DNA of 64,000 bases from Strix aluco (lineage: Eukaryota > Chordata > Aves > Strigiformes > Strigidae), in NCBI RefSeq assembly GCF_031877795.1, contig NC_133946.1:11817144-11881143 (forward strand). The letters run 5' to 3'. The notes under the pieces are model-generated. The model did not search any database. It saw nothing but the letters and a program-made list of their open reading frames with translations, and had not been told where the DNA came from. Below are positions 1 through 27,650 of this stretch, one piece after another. The first letter of the stretch is position 1; every line of letters begins with the position of its first letter. Made by a program: the position numbers and the translations under genes.

Positions 1-353
1 TTCAGTTCATCAGCTTTCAAAGTTTCCTGACCAAAAACATCCCCTGAAGCCCTAGTGCAGGCAGCAGTTAGGGAGCATTCTGTCATGTTGGGGTAAGGTT
101 AAATGCTGAGAGGAACTTAAGTACATCAGTATCTTGTCTTTGAAAGACTAAAAGGCTTTTCCAGGGGTCTTTTAGCCAGTAACATTGATTTCTTTATGTG
201 AAACATTGAAACATTGATTTCTTTATGGTCTTGTGCTCCTGGGTTTGGGATCCTGAAGTCTCCTGGCAGGGAAATGTTGGCAGCATCCTGGGGAAGAAGA
301 CAACAGTATATGGATGAGATGTAACGTATGTGTTTCTCCATCTCTCTTCCCAG
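1..353 (+). other. IVD: 3' end of IVD intron 1
   Basis: Intron sequence ending in a short pyrimidine-rich stretch and CAG at 351-353. Exon 1, with the start codon and mitochondrial targeting peptide, is outside the window. I see no other element here. Confidence 0.85.
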
Positions 354-15544
<15,191 letters not shown>

Positions 15545-15990
15545 CGTCCACCAGTGGAGAGGCAGCACCCTCACCACCACGAGGCCTTTGACCAGAGAGG
15601 CTGAAGCGCACAATTCTTTTTTTCTTCCTGCTTGTGATTCTGGGATCGACACTTGTGGCCTCTCTCCTGCTCTGCAAACAGATGCTGTTGGACTGGGCTT
15701 TGACAAAATGAATCAGATGGTAGGATGGAAGGAAAAGTGGGTTTTTTTCTCTTCTTGTGATCCTCCTGATTCATCCTGTTCATAAACCATCCTGAAGCTC
15801 AGCGTTATGGGGTGGATGCTCACCCAGGGGACGTGTCCCCATCAAACCAGGCTGGTGAGCACTGTGCCTGAAACGAGGGGCAGCCACTGCTAGGCGCAGA
15901 AAGCCAAACCCCCCTCAAAAAAAAAGGAACAATTTTGTTCTTTTAAAAAAAACCTGTGTGCCATTAAATAGCATTTAGCATATTCCTACT
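15545..15990 (+). other. IVD: Probable IVD 3' untranslated region
   Basis: Sequence after the IVD stop up to shortly past the first plausible poly(A) signal. It contains short A-runs and a small inverted repeat (GAACAA/TTGTTC, 15,928-15,941). The true end is uncertain: other ATTAAA hexamers occur at 16,529 and 16,616, and no AATAAA appears until 17,768. Confidence 0.6.
15963..15968 (+). promoter_or_regulatory. IVD: Candidate IVD poly(A) signal ATTAAA
   Basis: First ATTAAA after the stop codon, 419 bases downstream of it. ATTAAA is the commonest variant of the AATAAA signal. Later copies at 16,529-16,534 and 16,616-16,621 are alternatives that would lengthen the 3' UTR by about 600 bases. Confidence 0.5.
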
Positions 15991-18900
15991 GGCAGGTGAA
16001 ATTTCCCATTGTGACCTTCCAATGGGATTAATAACTTCCATTTTGGGAACTCAACGCCAGCAGCACAGTGGGCGTGGCTGTCAATGGATATCCAGGCATC
16101 ACTGACGCACAAGCAGTGTTTTAGGTGATGACTCCTAAAACCTCATTTCATACCACATCTGTTTTCTCTGCATACTTCCTTTCCTCTTCCTGCTGCTTCT
16201 CAAGATATTTCAGCACAGCCCCAAGACTGGGCAGCTCTGACTGACGGCCTCCTGCTGGGTTATTCATTCCAAGGTGTCACCATCCATCACTCTGGGAACA
16301 GTTAAAACGTCAGACCTGTATTGTGACATCCGTGAATGAAGCGGGCAGGAGGAGGTTGACTTTTTCGGGTTGGGGTTGTTTGTTTTTTTTCCGAAGGTTG
16401 TTCTTTCGACAAAAGCATGTACTCACACTCCACCTTCGGTTGGCTGGAGAAGTCAGAGCGAGCACAGCGGTGTTTGTGGGTGTTTTCAGTGCATATTATG
16501 TACAGCAAATTGAAGTTTACCTAGCCTTATTAAAGCAAATGGCACAGTATACTTCCAGCCTTAAAGAGTGAATCACAAAGAGAAATTGGATGTTGTAAAT
16601 ATGACAGAACAATTAATTAAACAGTTGCCATGTAGGCAACTTCCCAGTAGTTTAAAAAAAGAGCTTTAAGCTTTGTGTATTTTTTGGTTATAATTTACAT
16701 CCGTCTCTACTAGGTGACAGTAGACTAATACAGAATTTTAAAATGCCACCGATTCAAGAAAAATTCACCTTCCTGAATTGCCATGTAGGTCACCAAGTGT
16801 TTTATATTTATAAGAGTTATAAAACTTCACTTTATCCAGAGATAGAAACAGCATCTAAAGTCATGGTGGCAGTGCCTTCTTCCTAAACTTCATGTTTATT
16901 CAGCTGCAGTGGATGGCTGTCACTCTGGAAGGGTCCCAGGGTTTAATTTTCAAACTTCATCTCTGGATGGAGGTAGCAGAGAGTGGACAGAGGTGACCCG
17001 TCAAGAGTGTCTTGTTGAGCTGCACCTAAAAGTGCTTTGGAAATGAGCCTTGAAACACGAAGTGCGTTACTCTACATTAATGTAAGAGTTTATTTAAGTG
17101 ACCAGAGACTTATATTTTATCCCAGAATGACTGCAGATATCGTCTTCTGTACGTGCAAGTCACAAACCGCTGCAGTTGCTACACCCCAGCGTGGTGCCCC
17201 GTGACAGCCCGAGGGCAGGAGTTCCCACATTTGTCCAGGTGATGTGGGCAGCAGATTGCTGCTTCGATGAGCGAGGGCAGCCCCAAGCCCCGGAGCCCGT
17301 GTCCCCTCCAGCGCCGCTGGCTGCCCCTCTGCTTTCTGGCTGCTGGGACCGGGGCAGGTGCGGGGCAGAGCTCATCTGCTCTCTGCAGTACCTGCAGCTT
17401 CTGTATCCCAGTAAAAGGGCAAATCTAACTGGAAAGGTGGTGGGAGCACTTGCAGGGGCAGGGAGGAGCACAGGCATGGTGTCTCCAACACGTGTTGGAA
17501 ACTCATATTTTACCTGTATGTTTTTCAGCTCTTTAATACGGGGATGAATCACTGCAATTTTCCTTGAGGGCTTTCCAAAGAACAGAGGAACTGAATCACT
17601 GTTATGATCCAGCTCTGGCCGGAGGAGCTTCTCTAACGAGCGTTAGAGCCACGTCAGGATGTTGTGAGATTCAGATCGTTAAAAATAGGTTTTCTGAGGC
17701 AGAAGGGACCTGCAGATTTTTAAACCTGTCCTCTTAACGTTGGAGAGGTCTCATTTTTAATACACATAATAAATAATGCCTTCACTTTCTAGGCTGATCA
17801 GCACCTTGGAGTTAAAGGTGAAATGAATCAATGTCTAACGCATCACAGGACGGGGCGGAGGGAGAGGTTCATAAATCTTAAGCAGGGTTTTGTTAATCAA
17901 ACCTCCCTCACTTCCCCAGCAGCACTGCACAGGCCGCCGTGGGAGAGGGACGGCTTTTCTTGTGCTGAGCAGGTTTCGCTGTGGTGTAAAACGAAGGGCT
18001 GGGGAGGGCTCTTCAGGAAAAAAGAGTTTTCATTTTTATTTGATAGTAGTAAAATCAGCTTTTTCTGGGTGCCCTGTGCCTCTGGGGGTGTTTCCCAGCA
18101 GAGGTGGGTGCAGACCCTGTGTGGTACCCACTGCAGCGCACCTGGGCTGGCAGCAGCAGTGGGTACAGAGTTGCTTTTCCTCTTTTTTCCCAACCACAGC
18201 TTTTTCCCCTAACTCTCATTTTCAAAAAAAATACATTTATAGTAATACATCTGGGCTGTGCCGCAGGCCTCCTCTGGAGAGCAGCAGAGCTAATAGGGAA
18301 AACATTCAAGGGCGCTGTGCCTCTGGACGTGATTTTAATGGTGTCTGCTCTGAATTTGTAATGGAAATTGGCCTGGCCTGATAAGCCTTTGGCTGATGGC
18401 AGGGCAGGATTGGATGTGCTGCACCTTTCCTGTATTTTGCACCTGGCTGGCTACTAAGCAGAAAAAGCACGGAGAGCAGAGGGTATTAGTCATGAAGGTA
18501 AACACAGAGTTTTAGCAGTGTGTGTAAAACGGGGGGATTTTGGATGCGACGCGGTTGTAAAGAAGCGTCTCCCAGCTCCCTGGGAATCCACAGACGCCCC
18601 CTGCCAGCTGAGGGAGTTCGAGGTGCTCCCACAGTTGGTTTGTAGGTGTAAAGCATCCATCCTGTAGCAGCTGGGTAGGTTTCACGGGTTAGCAGTTGAT
18701 CGATTTCTTGAAAAACCACACTGGGTTCCCCTGCTGAAGCTGCTGGCTCCTGGAGCATCCAGCTCAGGTGATTTATTTCTCGCTGGGGTGATCAGAGCTG
18801 CTCTGCAGCCTGTTCCTGATGGTTGAACACCTGATGGAAGAACAGTCTGAGCATCGTGTCCTGAAGGCAGCAAAGCTCCGGCTCAGTTTGATCTCTTACA

Positions 18901-20080
18901 GGTGAATTTTGCAGCGGAAGGGATTTCTGCTGAGAAAAGCTCCACTTGGACCCCAGGATGTGCTAATCTCAGGATCTCAGTCAGCTGCTGCAGCACAGCA
19001 GGCGTGTGAGGCCAAGGCGTTCACAACAGACAGCAGGTTCTTGACCTGTTTTGAGCACAGGAAGGGCAGGAAGGTGCTGTGGCTCTGCTCCCTTCTAGCT
19101 CCTCAGCTGTACAACTGGGCTGTGGTAAATACTGACAGCATTTGCATGAGGAAACTTGTTCTTGTGTCCTTAATCGATGCCCCTTTGCTCCGTGAGTCCT
19201 CTCTGGGGCTCTTTGCAGGAGAAGCCAGCTTATCGTGGAAAAGGTGGGCTTGTGCTCAGCTGTGATGCTGCTAGAACAGGTACTGAAACGTATTTGATGT
19301 AAACTCGTGTTAAAAGGGAAGTGGAAGATGTAGCAGAGATGACAGGCTGTAACACCTCCGGTGTCCTGTCTTGTGCTCCTCGGGGTGGATGGGACCGTGG
19401 CTTCCTTAAGCCCTGTCCAAAACTGGAGTTTAAACAGCAGCCCATGTTTTTGGGGACACCCACAGCGTCAGGGCAGTGGTTTTTTTCTAAACACGCCAAG
19501 GATATTTGTTTTAAAATGTGTCTGCAAGGTAGAAACTGCTGCGGAGGGGTTTGGCTGCAGTGAGACAGCTGGGCTTTGTGACACAGACTATTTGTAAAAG
19601 GAGCTACAGCAACAGTGCAGGGCTGGACTGTGCATAAAGCAAATCTCATCCCATCCGGGAGGCAGGAGAGGGACCCATGCTTGAGCAGTGTCCCAGGCAG
19701 GCCAGTGGTTGTCCCCACTTCCCAGCAGGGACCTGTGTGGGTTGGTGGTTTGCCCCCCCACACCCCAAAACCACCTCCCGAGTCCTGCTGGGGCTGCCAG
19801 ATGGGATTCCCAGGCTGCTGGAGATGCTGCTCTCTCGCAGCAGCTCCCTGCAGAGCCCGGCTCCCTTCTGAGCCTCTGTACCCCGTGTGTTCGTGTCTGT
19901 GTTGAGTGTGGCAGAGGATGCAGTTTCTTGCCTGTGGGGCTGGTCCCTGAGGGGAAGGGAGGCTTTGGTAACCCACAGGGAGGATGTTTCCCTTCTGCGC
20001 CAGGCTTTGCTGTGCAATTTCGGTACAGGGTGACATATAATGAAAGTGTCACTGAGTCTCGTTTCCGCCGTATGGAGGAG
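15990..20080. other. Intergenic, no gene recognised
   Basis: Mixed sequence downstream of IVD. A short perfect palindrome-like repeat lies at 17,631-17,648 (CTCTAACG-AG-CGTTAGAG). The longest open frames (for example minus strand 19,230-20,036) show no familiar motif, compete with several overlapping frames and have no splice or promoter context. I see no gene. Confidence 0.65.
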
Positions 20081-21150
20081 ATGTGCTGAGGCCAAGCCCG
20101 GCGCTCATGCCCAAGTGTTGTGTGGCATGTTGCTGCATCCCTGCTCGCCAGCATCCTTCCTGCTCCCGCCTCCCTCGCGAGCTCTGCGCCCGCCGCTCTT
20201 CAAATCTCTGCTCCTTCAGGCTCCCGCTCGCCCCACAGCCTCCCCGGGGGCTCCTGGCAGAGCTCCCCACTGCTGCAGCACCCCCGTGTTTCCCACGTGT
20301 GGGTGAACTGGTTTCTTTGCCAGGGCAGGGGTGAGAGCTGGTGTGGCCGCACGCTCTGGCAGCCACACGTGCAGGCAGAGAGGGCCCGATCCCCTATGTC
20401 CTGCCTGCGCCGGCAGTGGCTCAGCCAGGGCCATTGCAGGCAGCTGCCAAGGAGGGAGTGGATCCTCCTGCCCAGCTGTGCCGGGCCACGCTCCCCCTCG
20501 CAGCGAGGCACCCGCTCTTCCTGAGCCATGGCCGGGCAGGAAGATTAGAAAGAGATTTCTTTTTCAATATATAAAAGAATTCACAACTGCGAAGGGGAGA
20601 CAAAAACATTCTTGAGCCAAGGGGACGATATTGTGCGAGGGAGGCCGGGGTGGGGGGGGGAGCGGGGATTACTGCAGCGGAGCCCGGGGTCGCACCGCTT
20701 GCACCTGCTGTTTGCTGAAAGGCTGATGCTGAGCAACAAGCAGCTGATGCTGAGGTCCGGTTGTCAGCCTGAATGGGGGGAAAAAAGCCTCGGATCGGTG
20801 CGTTCGCCAAAGGAAATGGCAGGCGTCCCATCCGCCAGGCTGGAGGAGGGAGCGCGGGCCGTGGGGGGAGAGGAGCTGGCCCCCCTCTGGCACGGAGAGG
20901 GCTGGGCACCCCAGGGGTGCAGGTCCGGCCGAGGGTTCATTGTCTCAAAGGGATCCAGGAGAAACGGGGTGATCCTGAACCCCCGAAGAGTACAAGCTCT
21001 CCCCAAGCCATCCTGCTTGCTCTGGTGAGCAGTGGGGGTGCGACATGTACCCCCCCAACCATGCTCTGAAGCCACCCGGCCCGTATCCCCGGCAGGAGGA
21101 TCCTGCTGTTCCCGGTCGCGTCAGCCCGCTCTGGCAGGGACAGTGACAGT
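20080..21150. other. G+C-rich intergenic segment with some CpGs
   Basis: Locally G+C-rich, with scattered CpG dinucleotides and many overlapping open frames on both strands, which is what such composition produces. No CCAAT box cluster, consensus first-exon donor or recognisable protein is seen. It could be a weak CpG island or an enhancer; the sequence alone does not decide. Confidence 0.45.
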
Positions 21151-24100
21151 CGCACAGATGCTCCCTGGAGCATGGGGACTAGTGAGTGTCACTTGCATCT
21201 CTTGGTGTTGTCACCCAGAGGGGCTGAGGTGCCGTGGTGTGAGCCCGGACCTCTCTGGGCTGTAGGACAAGCACCGAGACACCCTGCTCCTCAGAAACTC
21301 CATTGGGGCATCGCCTTTGTCCGAGCAAATCTTGCACAGAGTCAGGCAGGGAGGGAATTTGGAGTTTCTGGTGGGCGTTTCAGTGGACTGATGGGCTCTG
21401 TCCTGCACAGGGATGTCTGGTGTCAGAGCTGGGACAGCCCGGCCAGGAGATTTCCCAGCCCTCTGCAGAGCTGGCTGCAGCTGCCTCCCTTAATCGAGGC
21501 GGGAGCCAGGATGTCTTCCTGCAGCTGTTGAAGGGATGGAAATAGCTCGCGTGCCCCGGGGTGTCTGCAGGGCGAAGGGGATTGTGCTGGATCAACGCTC
21601 TCCCCATGAGCCAACCATCCCCTGCAGCAGCTGTGCCGGGACAACGCACAGCCGGGTCCTCTCCTGCCTTGCCGCAGAGCGCAGAGCTTCTCCGGAGCGA
21701 GAACAAGCCCATCATTGGTCAGAAGAAGCTTGAGACCACTGGGAAAGGACAAAGCAGCAGCTGTCTGGTGAGTCCAACCTAGAGAAGAAAAGCAAATGGT
21801 TATTTTTTTCAGCCCAGCGGGATCCCTGGTGTGATTTAGCACCTGGGTGCTCATGCCAGTGCGAGGATTGGTGGCTGTGCCAAGGGGCTGGTCTGCCCTT
21901 GTCCCTGCAACAGGACCCACTCAGGAAACCCACAGGGACAATTTCTTCTGCTGTATCCCTTCCTCCGGCTCAGCCGAAGCCCATGGCATTGGCCGGGGAG
22001 GTTTGAAACCAAAAACCCACCTGGGGCAAACCAGTTGCTCCCCTCTATGTTGCACAGGGCTCCGGGGTGAGGCTCTTTTCAGTGTGGTCTGGCTGGCTGG
22101 CTGACCTGGTGGTATTTCTGTCCTTAATGGCTGTGCAGGCAACAAGGCAGCTCTCGCCAGTGCTGCAGGAACAGCCTTTGTGCAGCTCCCCCGGGCCCCA
22201 TTTCACCAAGGTGCTGGCATCACGCCGCCAGCTGAACGCGCTCGCCTGGGGCTGGTTTTCCCAAGAGCCAGCGTTTCCAACACGGCTTCGCCGAGAGCTG
22301 CCCAGTGGGACTCGCAAGGGCTTGTGAAACTGCAGCTGTGCTTGCAAACCTGCAAGAAATACGGCCTGTGGAGTCCAATCCTGCCCTGCTGCCTCTGTGC
22401 AGGAGGGCACAGGGCAACTTGCCAGGCTCCAGCAACCCCTGGCTTGCAAAACAGCTTTGGGGTGGCTGCCCACAGATTTGGGGTGGCTGTTAGCAACAGG
22501 CAGAATGTAGAGCAGCACCAAGGCTGCTCTGCTTTATGCAACAGCCCACAGCAGCCACCGTCTGCCTGCGCAAGGCTTGGGGATGTGCAGAGGTTGCCCT
22601 GTCAGCTCTGGACAGTCCTGACTGTCCCCAGGGAGGTCTGTCGGGTTGGGGAGATGCCATGCAGAGGGGATGATGGGGTTCTGCAGGTTTGCAAATGGAG
22701 GGAGGGGGGTGTCAAACCCAAACCCCCAACTCGTTACCAGCCCGTCAAAGAGCCTCGGCGGGGGGGATGCCAGTGGCACCCGTCAGGAGAGGGGAACACG
22801 GGCGCTCGCTCCGTGCAGCCACCCCCTTGCAGCACTACCTGGGTGGGAGAGGAAAGAAACCGCTTTTTGCTTCATCAAACAGCCCTGACTCCAGCAAGGG
22901 CAGCTTCTGAAAAGACCCGGGGCTGGTGCTGAGAGGGGGTTAAGGAGGGGGCACAGCCCCAAGGCTGCAGTTATCAAGCCCCAGCCCTCCAGGCAGAGCT
23001 GAAATCCCCCGGCTGAGCCCTGCAGAGGCGCTGAAAGTGCCATTAATGAGTGAGTGTGGCAGCAGCGCTTTTCCTATTTGATTTTGCAGGTCGTGCCCCT
23101 CTTGCTGGAGCTCCGTTCCAGACCCACGAGATCAAGAGAGGAAAAACCCGGCTGGCGAAGCAGCGAGATGCTGAGCTGGGTCCCGCTGCCAGGGATCCAG
23201 CCCATCGGGGACTGTCACCAGCATCACCCGCCCCTGCACACCTGAAGCGGTGGGTCAGGCTGGGGCTGCCGCTGCCCTCAGCCCTGTGTCCATCTCCCTG
23301 GCATCGGTGTAACATCGGGGCAATCCGGGCAATATTCACATGGGTGGAATTTGGGCCAAGCCCCCAGATCCAAGCAGAGCCGCCCACCAAGCGACGTTGA
23401 GCTCAGCCCCTGAGCCAACAGCACGTGTAAAACAGGAAGGAAAGCATCCCCTTATTTCTGTTCTTTATTAATGCTGAGCAGAGACAGGTCTCATCCAGAT
23501 GCTTTCCAGGCCTGTGCATTGGGAGATCCCACTGTGAGGCCACTGAGATATCACCTGTGTTTCGGGGAGTCCTGGAGCTCATTAAGAGCAGGATTTTGCA
23601 AAGCACCGCCCTGGGAAGTGTCCCTAATCCCTCTCCTCACACACATCCACCGCTGGGAATGGGATGCCGGGACAGACAGACCTTTGCCCTGGCCCTGTGC
23701 AGCCACTCCTATTCCCTCAGCCTCCCCCGCATCATGATGTTTGAGGTCTGTCTTTAAACTTTTAGAAGGGGAGAGGTTTGAGAGGCAAACCCTGACCTGA
23801 ACGTGAATCTGGAGCCTGTTTCTAGAGAAAACAAAGGGCGCTCATGGCACTTTCTTTCCTGGATCTCTGCGGGGACTGTTTCCCGCTCCCAATGCTGGGA
23901 CAGCCCCGGCTCCCATGTCCCTGCTGCGACATGGTGCTGATTCCTCTGCAGGGATTCCGGTGCCCGTGGGAGCAGCCGGGATCCTCCTGGGACTCGGCAC
24001 TGGTTTCTCCCCCGAGGAGGTGGCTGCCATTGCAGCACGAGGCACCCACCCTCCTTTACGCTGACTTGGCATGATTTGGAAAACCGGCTATCACCGGCAG

Positions 24101-24860
24101 CAGGGACGTCTCCCTGCAGGTTTCCACCCGATTGCTTCTGTTATCAGAAAGCCCCTTTCATCTCCATACCTCTGTTTTCTCCACAGCAGCATCGCATGGG
24201 AGCTGTAGGCAGGATCAAGCCTTTTTGCCCAGCATCCTCTGCACACATGTCAAAGCCCCAGCGCTTGCGAAGGCCCTGAAGCTGCTGCCAGCAGCATGTT
24301 GGGTCCCCTCTTCCTCTGCCCCGGCCCCAGTCGCAGGCCCAAGCTGGAGCTGAATGCCCTGGGCAGCCAGCACGGGCGTCTGGGCAATCCCCGGGTGCAG
24401 GAATCCTTTGCCTTATTTGCTTTATTCAAATTTTCTCTCCAGGACAGGGGTGCAATGGAGGGAGGCTCTGCTGCGCTGCAGAAGCCGAAGGAGGCAGAGA
24501 CAAGAGGGTGATTAAAAAGCTGATGCACTACAGCAGAGCTTGTTTCAGAGTTGCAAAAAAAGCTGCTTTCTGTGAAGTGCAAAAAATGCTGGGAGTTCAG
24601 CCAGATCCCACCTCTGGGCCTTTACAGCAAGGGCAGAGGTGGCCTTGATCCCCCAAAATGGGGCTGCTTGGAGAGGCACGGGGCAGGACAAGCCCTGGCA
24701 CCCAGGACCGCAGCATCCATCAGGGAGAGAGGACTCATGGGCCTGCAAGCTCTCGGGATCCGAGAGACTCATTAACTCCATGGCAGCCACGGGTTTGCCA
24801 GACTAATCTATTTGATCCTGCTGGATAAATGCTTTATCCATCAGAAGGGGCTGAGCTGGC
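21150..24860. other. Intergenic, nothing recognised
   Basis: Moderately G+C-rich intergenic sequence with many shadow frames. I recognise no repeat, RNA gene or coding exon. Confidence 0.6.
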
Positions 24861-24861
24861 C

Positions 24862-24955
24862 TAGAAGGTTAAGTAACTTGCCCAGTTGCCTGCAGCAGAG
24901 CAGAGCAATAAAACTTGTGGGCTTCTGAGTCGCCATCATCTTCTACCCATCCTCG
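24862..24955 (-). mobile_element. MIR-like SINE remnant (antisense)
   Basis: The plus strand reads GGTTAAGTAACTTGCCCAG followed by a CAG-rich stretch and GGGCTTCTGAGTC. This is the pattern of a reverse-oriented MIR core and 3' part as I recall the consensus. It is strongly diverged, so it is an old insertion. It abuts an old CR1 piece. Confidence 0.55.
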
Positions 24956-24974
24956 TGGTTAAAAAAAATGCAGC

Positions 24975-25320
24975 TTGGTGCTGTTGGGACTGGATTTGGT
25001 GTCCAGCCATCAATTCTTCTTACAGCTTTCTCTGTGAAATTAAAAAGCTCTTTAATGCTTAATATATTCTCCTCTGCAGGTACTTACATATTGCAATCAA
25101 ATCCCCTCCCAGCATTCGGGTGGATAACCCAAACAGGTTGATCTCTGGAAGTGTCTCATGACGGAGCTTTTTCTCCAGCATCAAATCATTTCTGTGCTCG
25201 CTCGCTGCAGCTCCCCCCTTCCCTGATATCCCTTCCACACCTCGGGCTCCCAAAGCACATGCTGCAAGGTCAGTCCTGGACTGCTCAGGTGGACCGAGAC
25301 CAAAATCAGCCTTGTTTTCC
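24975..25320 (-). mobile_element. Ancient CR1-like LINE 3' UTR remnant
   Basis: The plus strand carries, in order, the landmarks of a reversed amniote CR1-type 3' region: CCAGCCAT, CTTTCTCTGTGAAATTAAA, TATTCTCC, AGGTACTTACATATTGCAAT, CAAACAGGTTGATCTC, TTTTTCTCCAGC and ATCATTTCTGTG. The matches are interrupted by substitutions and small gaps, so the copy is much older than the bird-type CR1 in IVD intron 7. Similar consensus sequences are common in turtle and crocodile genomes. The ends are approximate. Confidence 0.75.
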
Positions 25321-27390
25321 TCTCCCTGCCTGATGATTGAGGGGGGATAAAGAGGCAGAAAACCTGCAGAGCTGCCAAAAAAAAAGGCTGAGCAGGGATT
25401 GCATGCAGGCAAGTCATTGCTGTCATTAGACCGGTATCTTTAATTGCTGCATCTCTTATTCTGCCTGAGCCCAAAGAGCTAATCCCAGGTGATTACAATG
25501 GACAATGTCATTTAAATCAATTATCTCTCCATTCAGAGCCATCCAGCCTCTCCTTCCTTCACTGTACATCCAGAAGCCCCATAATTTATTCATCCTAGGC
25601 TGCACTTAAACATCTGCTCCGGTGCCATTTGAGTTTGGCAGAGCATTAGCTTTAAAATTTTATGAAACGTAGTGCAGGTGGCAAAATCAGAAATTAAGGA
25701 TTATAATCACAGCAAGGACGGGCTGGTGAGCAGGACTCAGCCGTGCTCCTTCCTCTGGGGCTCCCTTCAGCTCCGGAGGAGAGACGTGAGGGAAGCTCCT
25801 GGGGATTTAATGCCTGTCAGGTGCGCAAATCACATATTTTTCCCCATTTTCCCATTTCTGAATGGCAGGTTGGGGGGATCTTTACATCCTCACTGCACCT
25901 GGGAGTGCTGCAGTCATGCGGGTGCTTAAAGAAGCAAGGAGAGCATCTTGCTCTTGCTGGTCCTCGGGGCTTTGTTGCTTCGTCATTGCTGCAGCAGAAG
26001 TCTTCTTGCAAGGGGATTATTTTCAGCAGGCAAGCTGCCAGTGAAGAAGACACCTTTTCCTTTTTCCCCACCAAAATGGGACTAGGAGGCATTAAAATAA
26101 TGCTCCACCTCAGCCGTACTAATGGGAGGAAGGAAACCATGCTAGAGCCATGTCCCAGTTGCATCTCTAGCCCTGCACGTGGGGATGTGGCTGCTGGAGT
26201 GGTGCTGGGTACAAACCTCTCCAGGAGCAGAGAAAGCCCCGTCTTCTCCAGCACCACATCACCCTTTTTCCCCATAAAAAGGGGTGCTTCCACCCCATAA
26301 AAAATGTTATAAAACTGGAAGTCTATATAAGCATCTCCTCATGGGGGTCTCCTCAGCTGATGGGTCCCTCGCTGCCCGCGGGGGGTCAGCGCGAGCAGCG
26401 GAACCCGCTCCCCCTCGTCCCTGGCCACAGCAGAGGCTGCGTCAGGAGAGACACCAGCTCAGCTCTTTGAAGCTGCAGTCTCGGGTAGGAAACCTGACTG
26501 GGTTTGCAGTAGAAAGTGGTGCTATTGCTACAGAGAAGAGTCTGCCTGAAGGGAACGAGCCTGAGCATCCCTCCTGGGATGCGCTGGATAGAGGTGGCGT
26601 TTCCTTCCCGTTCCTGCCCCTACCCCAGTTTTTCTGTCCTTGCCTTAAGCAACTCTAATCTCATCAGCTCATTTCCAGGCTACTAATGAAAATACTAAAC
26701 AAGCACCAAACCTGAGTCCAAATCCTGTGGGACTTTTTTCATTTTTCTTCCCAGGTGCTTTAAAGTTTTTGGGTTATTTCCCGGGACCAGGAGGGATGCT
26801 CACGGACACCGGCGGGTTTTCCCCACACCCAGATTTCCCCCGCAGGGAAGGACTGCTGCTCAGCTGGGGAGATGCTGCGTGTGGGGGCCGATGTGCTGCG
26901 GGCTGTTGTAGATTTGGGATGCTCTTGCTTGGCCAAAAGGTAAGGATGTCTGATGTGGTCCGTGACTAATGATTTTTTAAAAAATAACAGAAAATCTGAG
27001 ATTTAGCTGTGTCCCCCAATTCCTGTTTTCACCACAGAGCAACAACCCTCTTTAAAACACATCTATTACTCACAGCGGTTCCCTGTGTTTATAGCTAATG
27101 AAGAGAGCTTTGGAAAGAAAATATTTGCTTTAGCAATTCCTCTTTCATCTATTAACCCCACTTTCCATCGCCAGTGCATAGCTGGGTTGGAGGACAGAGG
27201 GGGGGGTGGGGGCAGGGGGTCTGGCCGGGGGAAGAGGAGTTTAAAGGGGGTTTAGGGATCTGTACTCCATGCCTCTGGTCTGGGGCCATGGATGCCAAAG
27301 GGCTTAAGGATCCAGCAAGTCCTGACCTGTCTGGCGTCCCAACCCGTGGTGGAGGAGAGGAGACGGGCAGATCAACTCCTACTCCTCTTC
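25320..27390. other. Intergenic, nothing recognised
   Basis: No convincing gene or repeat. Open frames such as 25,743-26,300 (+) and 25,817-26,293 (-) overlap each other and resemble nothing I know. Confidence 0.6.
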
Positions 27391-27394
27391 CCAA

Positions 27395-27650
27395 ACTTAG
27401 AGGAAGACCAAGGGGATTATAAAGTCCTTGGCTGTTCTTTGATGCCTGGAAAGCCTCTTGAGTACACAGGTTTTTAAATCTATTTAAGCACCTGGAAGAT
27501 AACAAGGTGATAAAAAGCAGCCAGTGTGGGTTTGTCAAGAAGAGATCACATCAAACCTCTCCGATTTCCCTCTTTGATGAGGAAACTGGCCAAGCGCATG
27601 AGGAAGAAGCCACAAGCGGGACATATTCCGCATTCTGCGAGCACCAACTG
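27395..27650 (+). mobile_element. Ancient CR1-like LINE, reverse transcriptase fragment
   Basis: The plus strand shows the DNA pattern of a CR1 ORF2 segment before the RT catalytic core: ...GACCAAGGGGATTATAAAG..., CTGGAAAG, then a translated stretch EDNKVIKSSQCGFVKKRS followed by ISLFDEETG. This corresponds to the HGF-K-x-S-C-x-T-N-L block of CR1 reverse transcriptases. It is heavily mutated and truncated on both sides. It lies in the opposite orientation to the two neighbouring old CR1 tails. Nonfunctional. Confidence 0.75.

Noticed and set aside
17631..17648. CTCTAACG-AG-CGTTAGAG as a transcription terminator or microRNA stem
   Set aside because: Only 8 bp per arm with a 2-base spacer, no T-run, and vertebrate Pol II genes do not use such terminators.
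19230..20036. 268-residue minus-strand open frame
   Set aside because: Several other frames of 100-190 residues overlap it on both strands, no motif is recognisable and no splice or promoter signals fit. It is probably chance in G+C-rich DNA.
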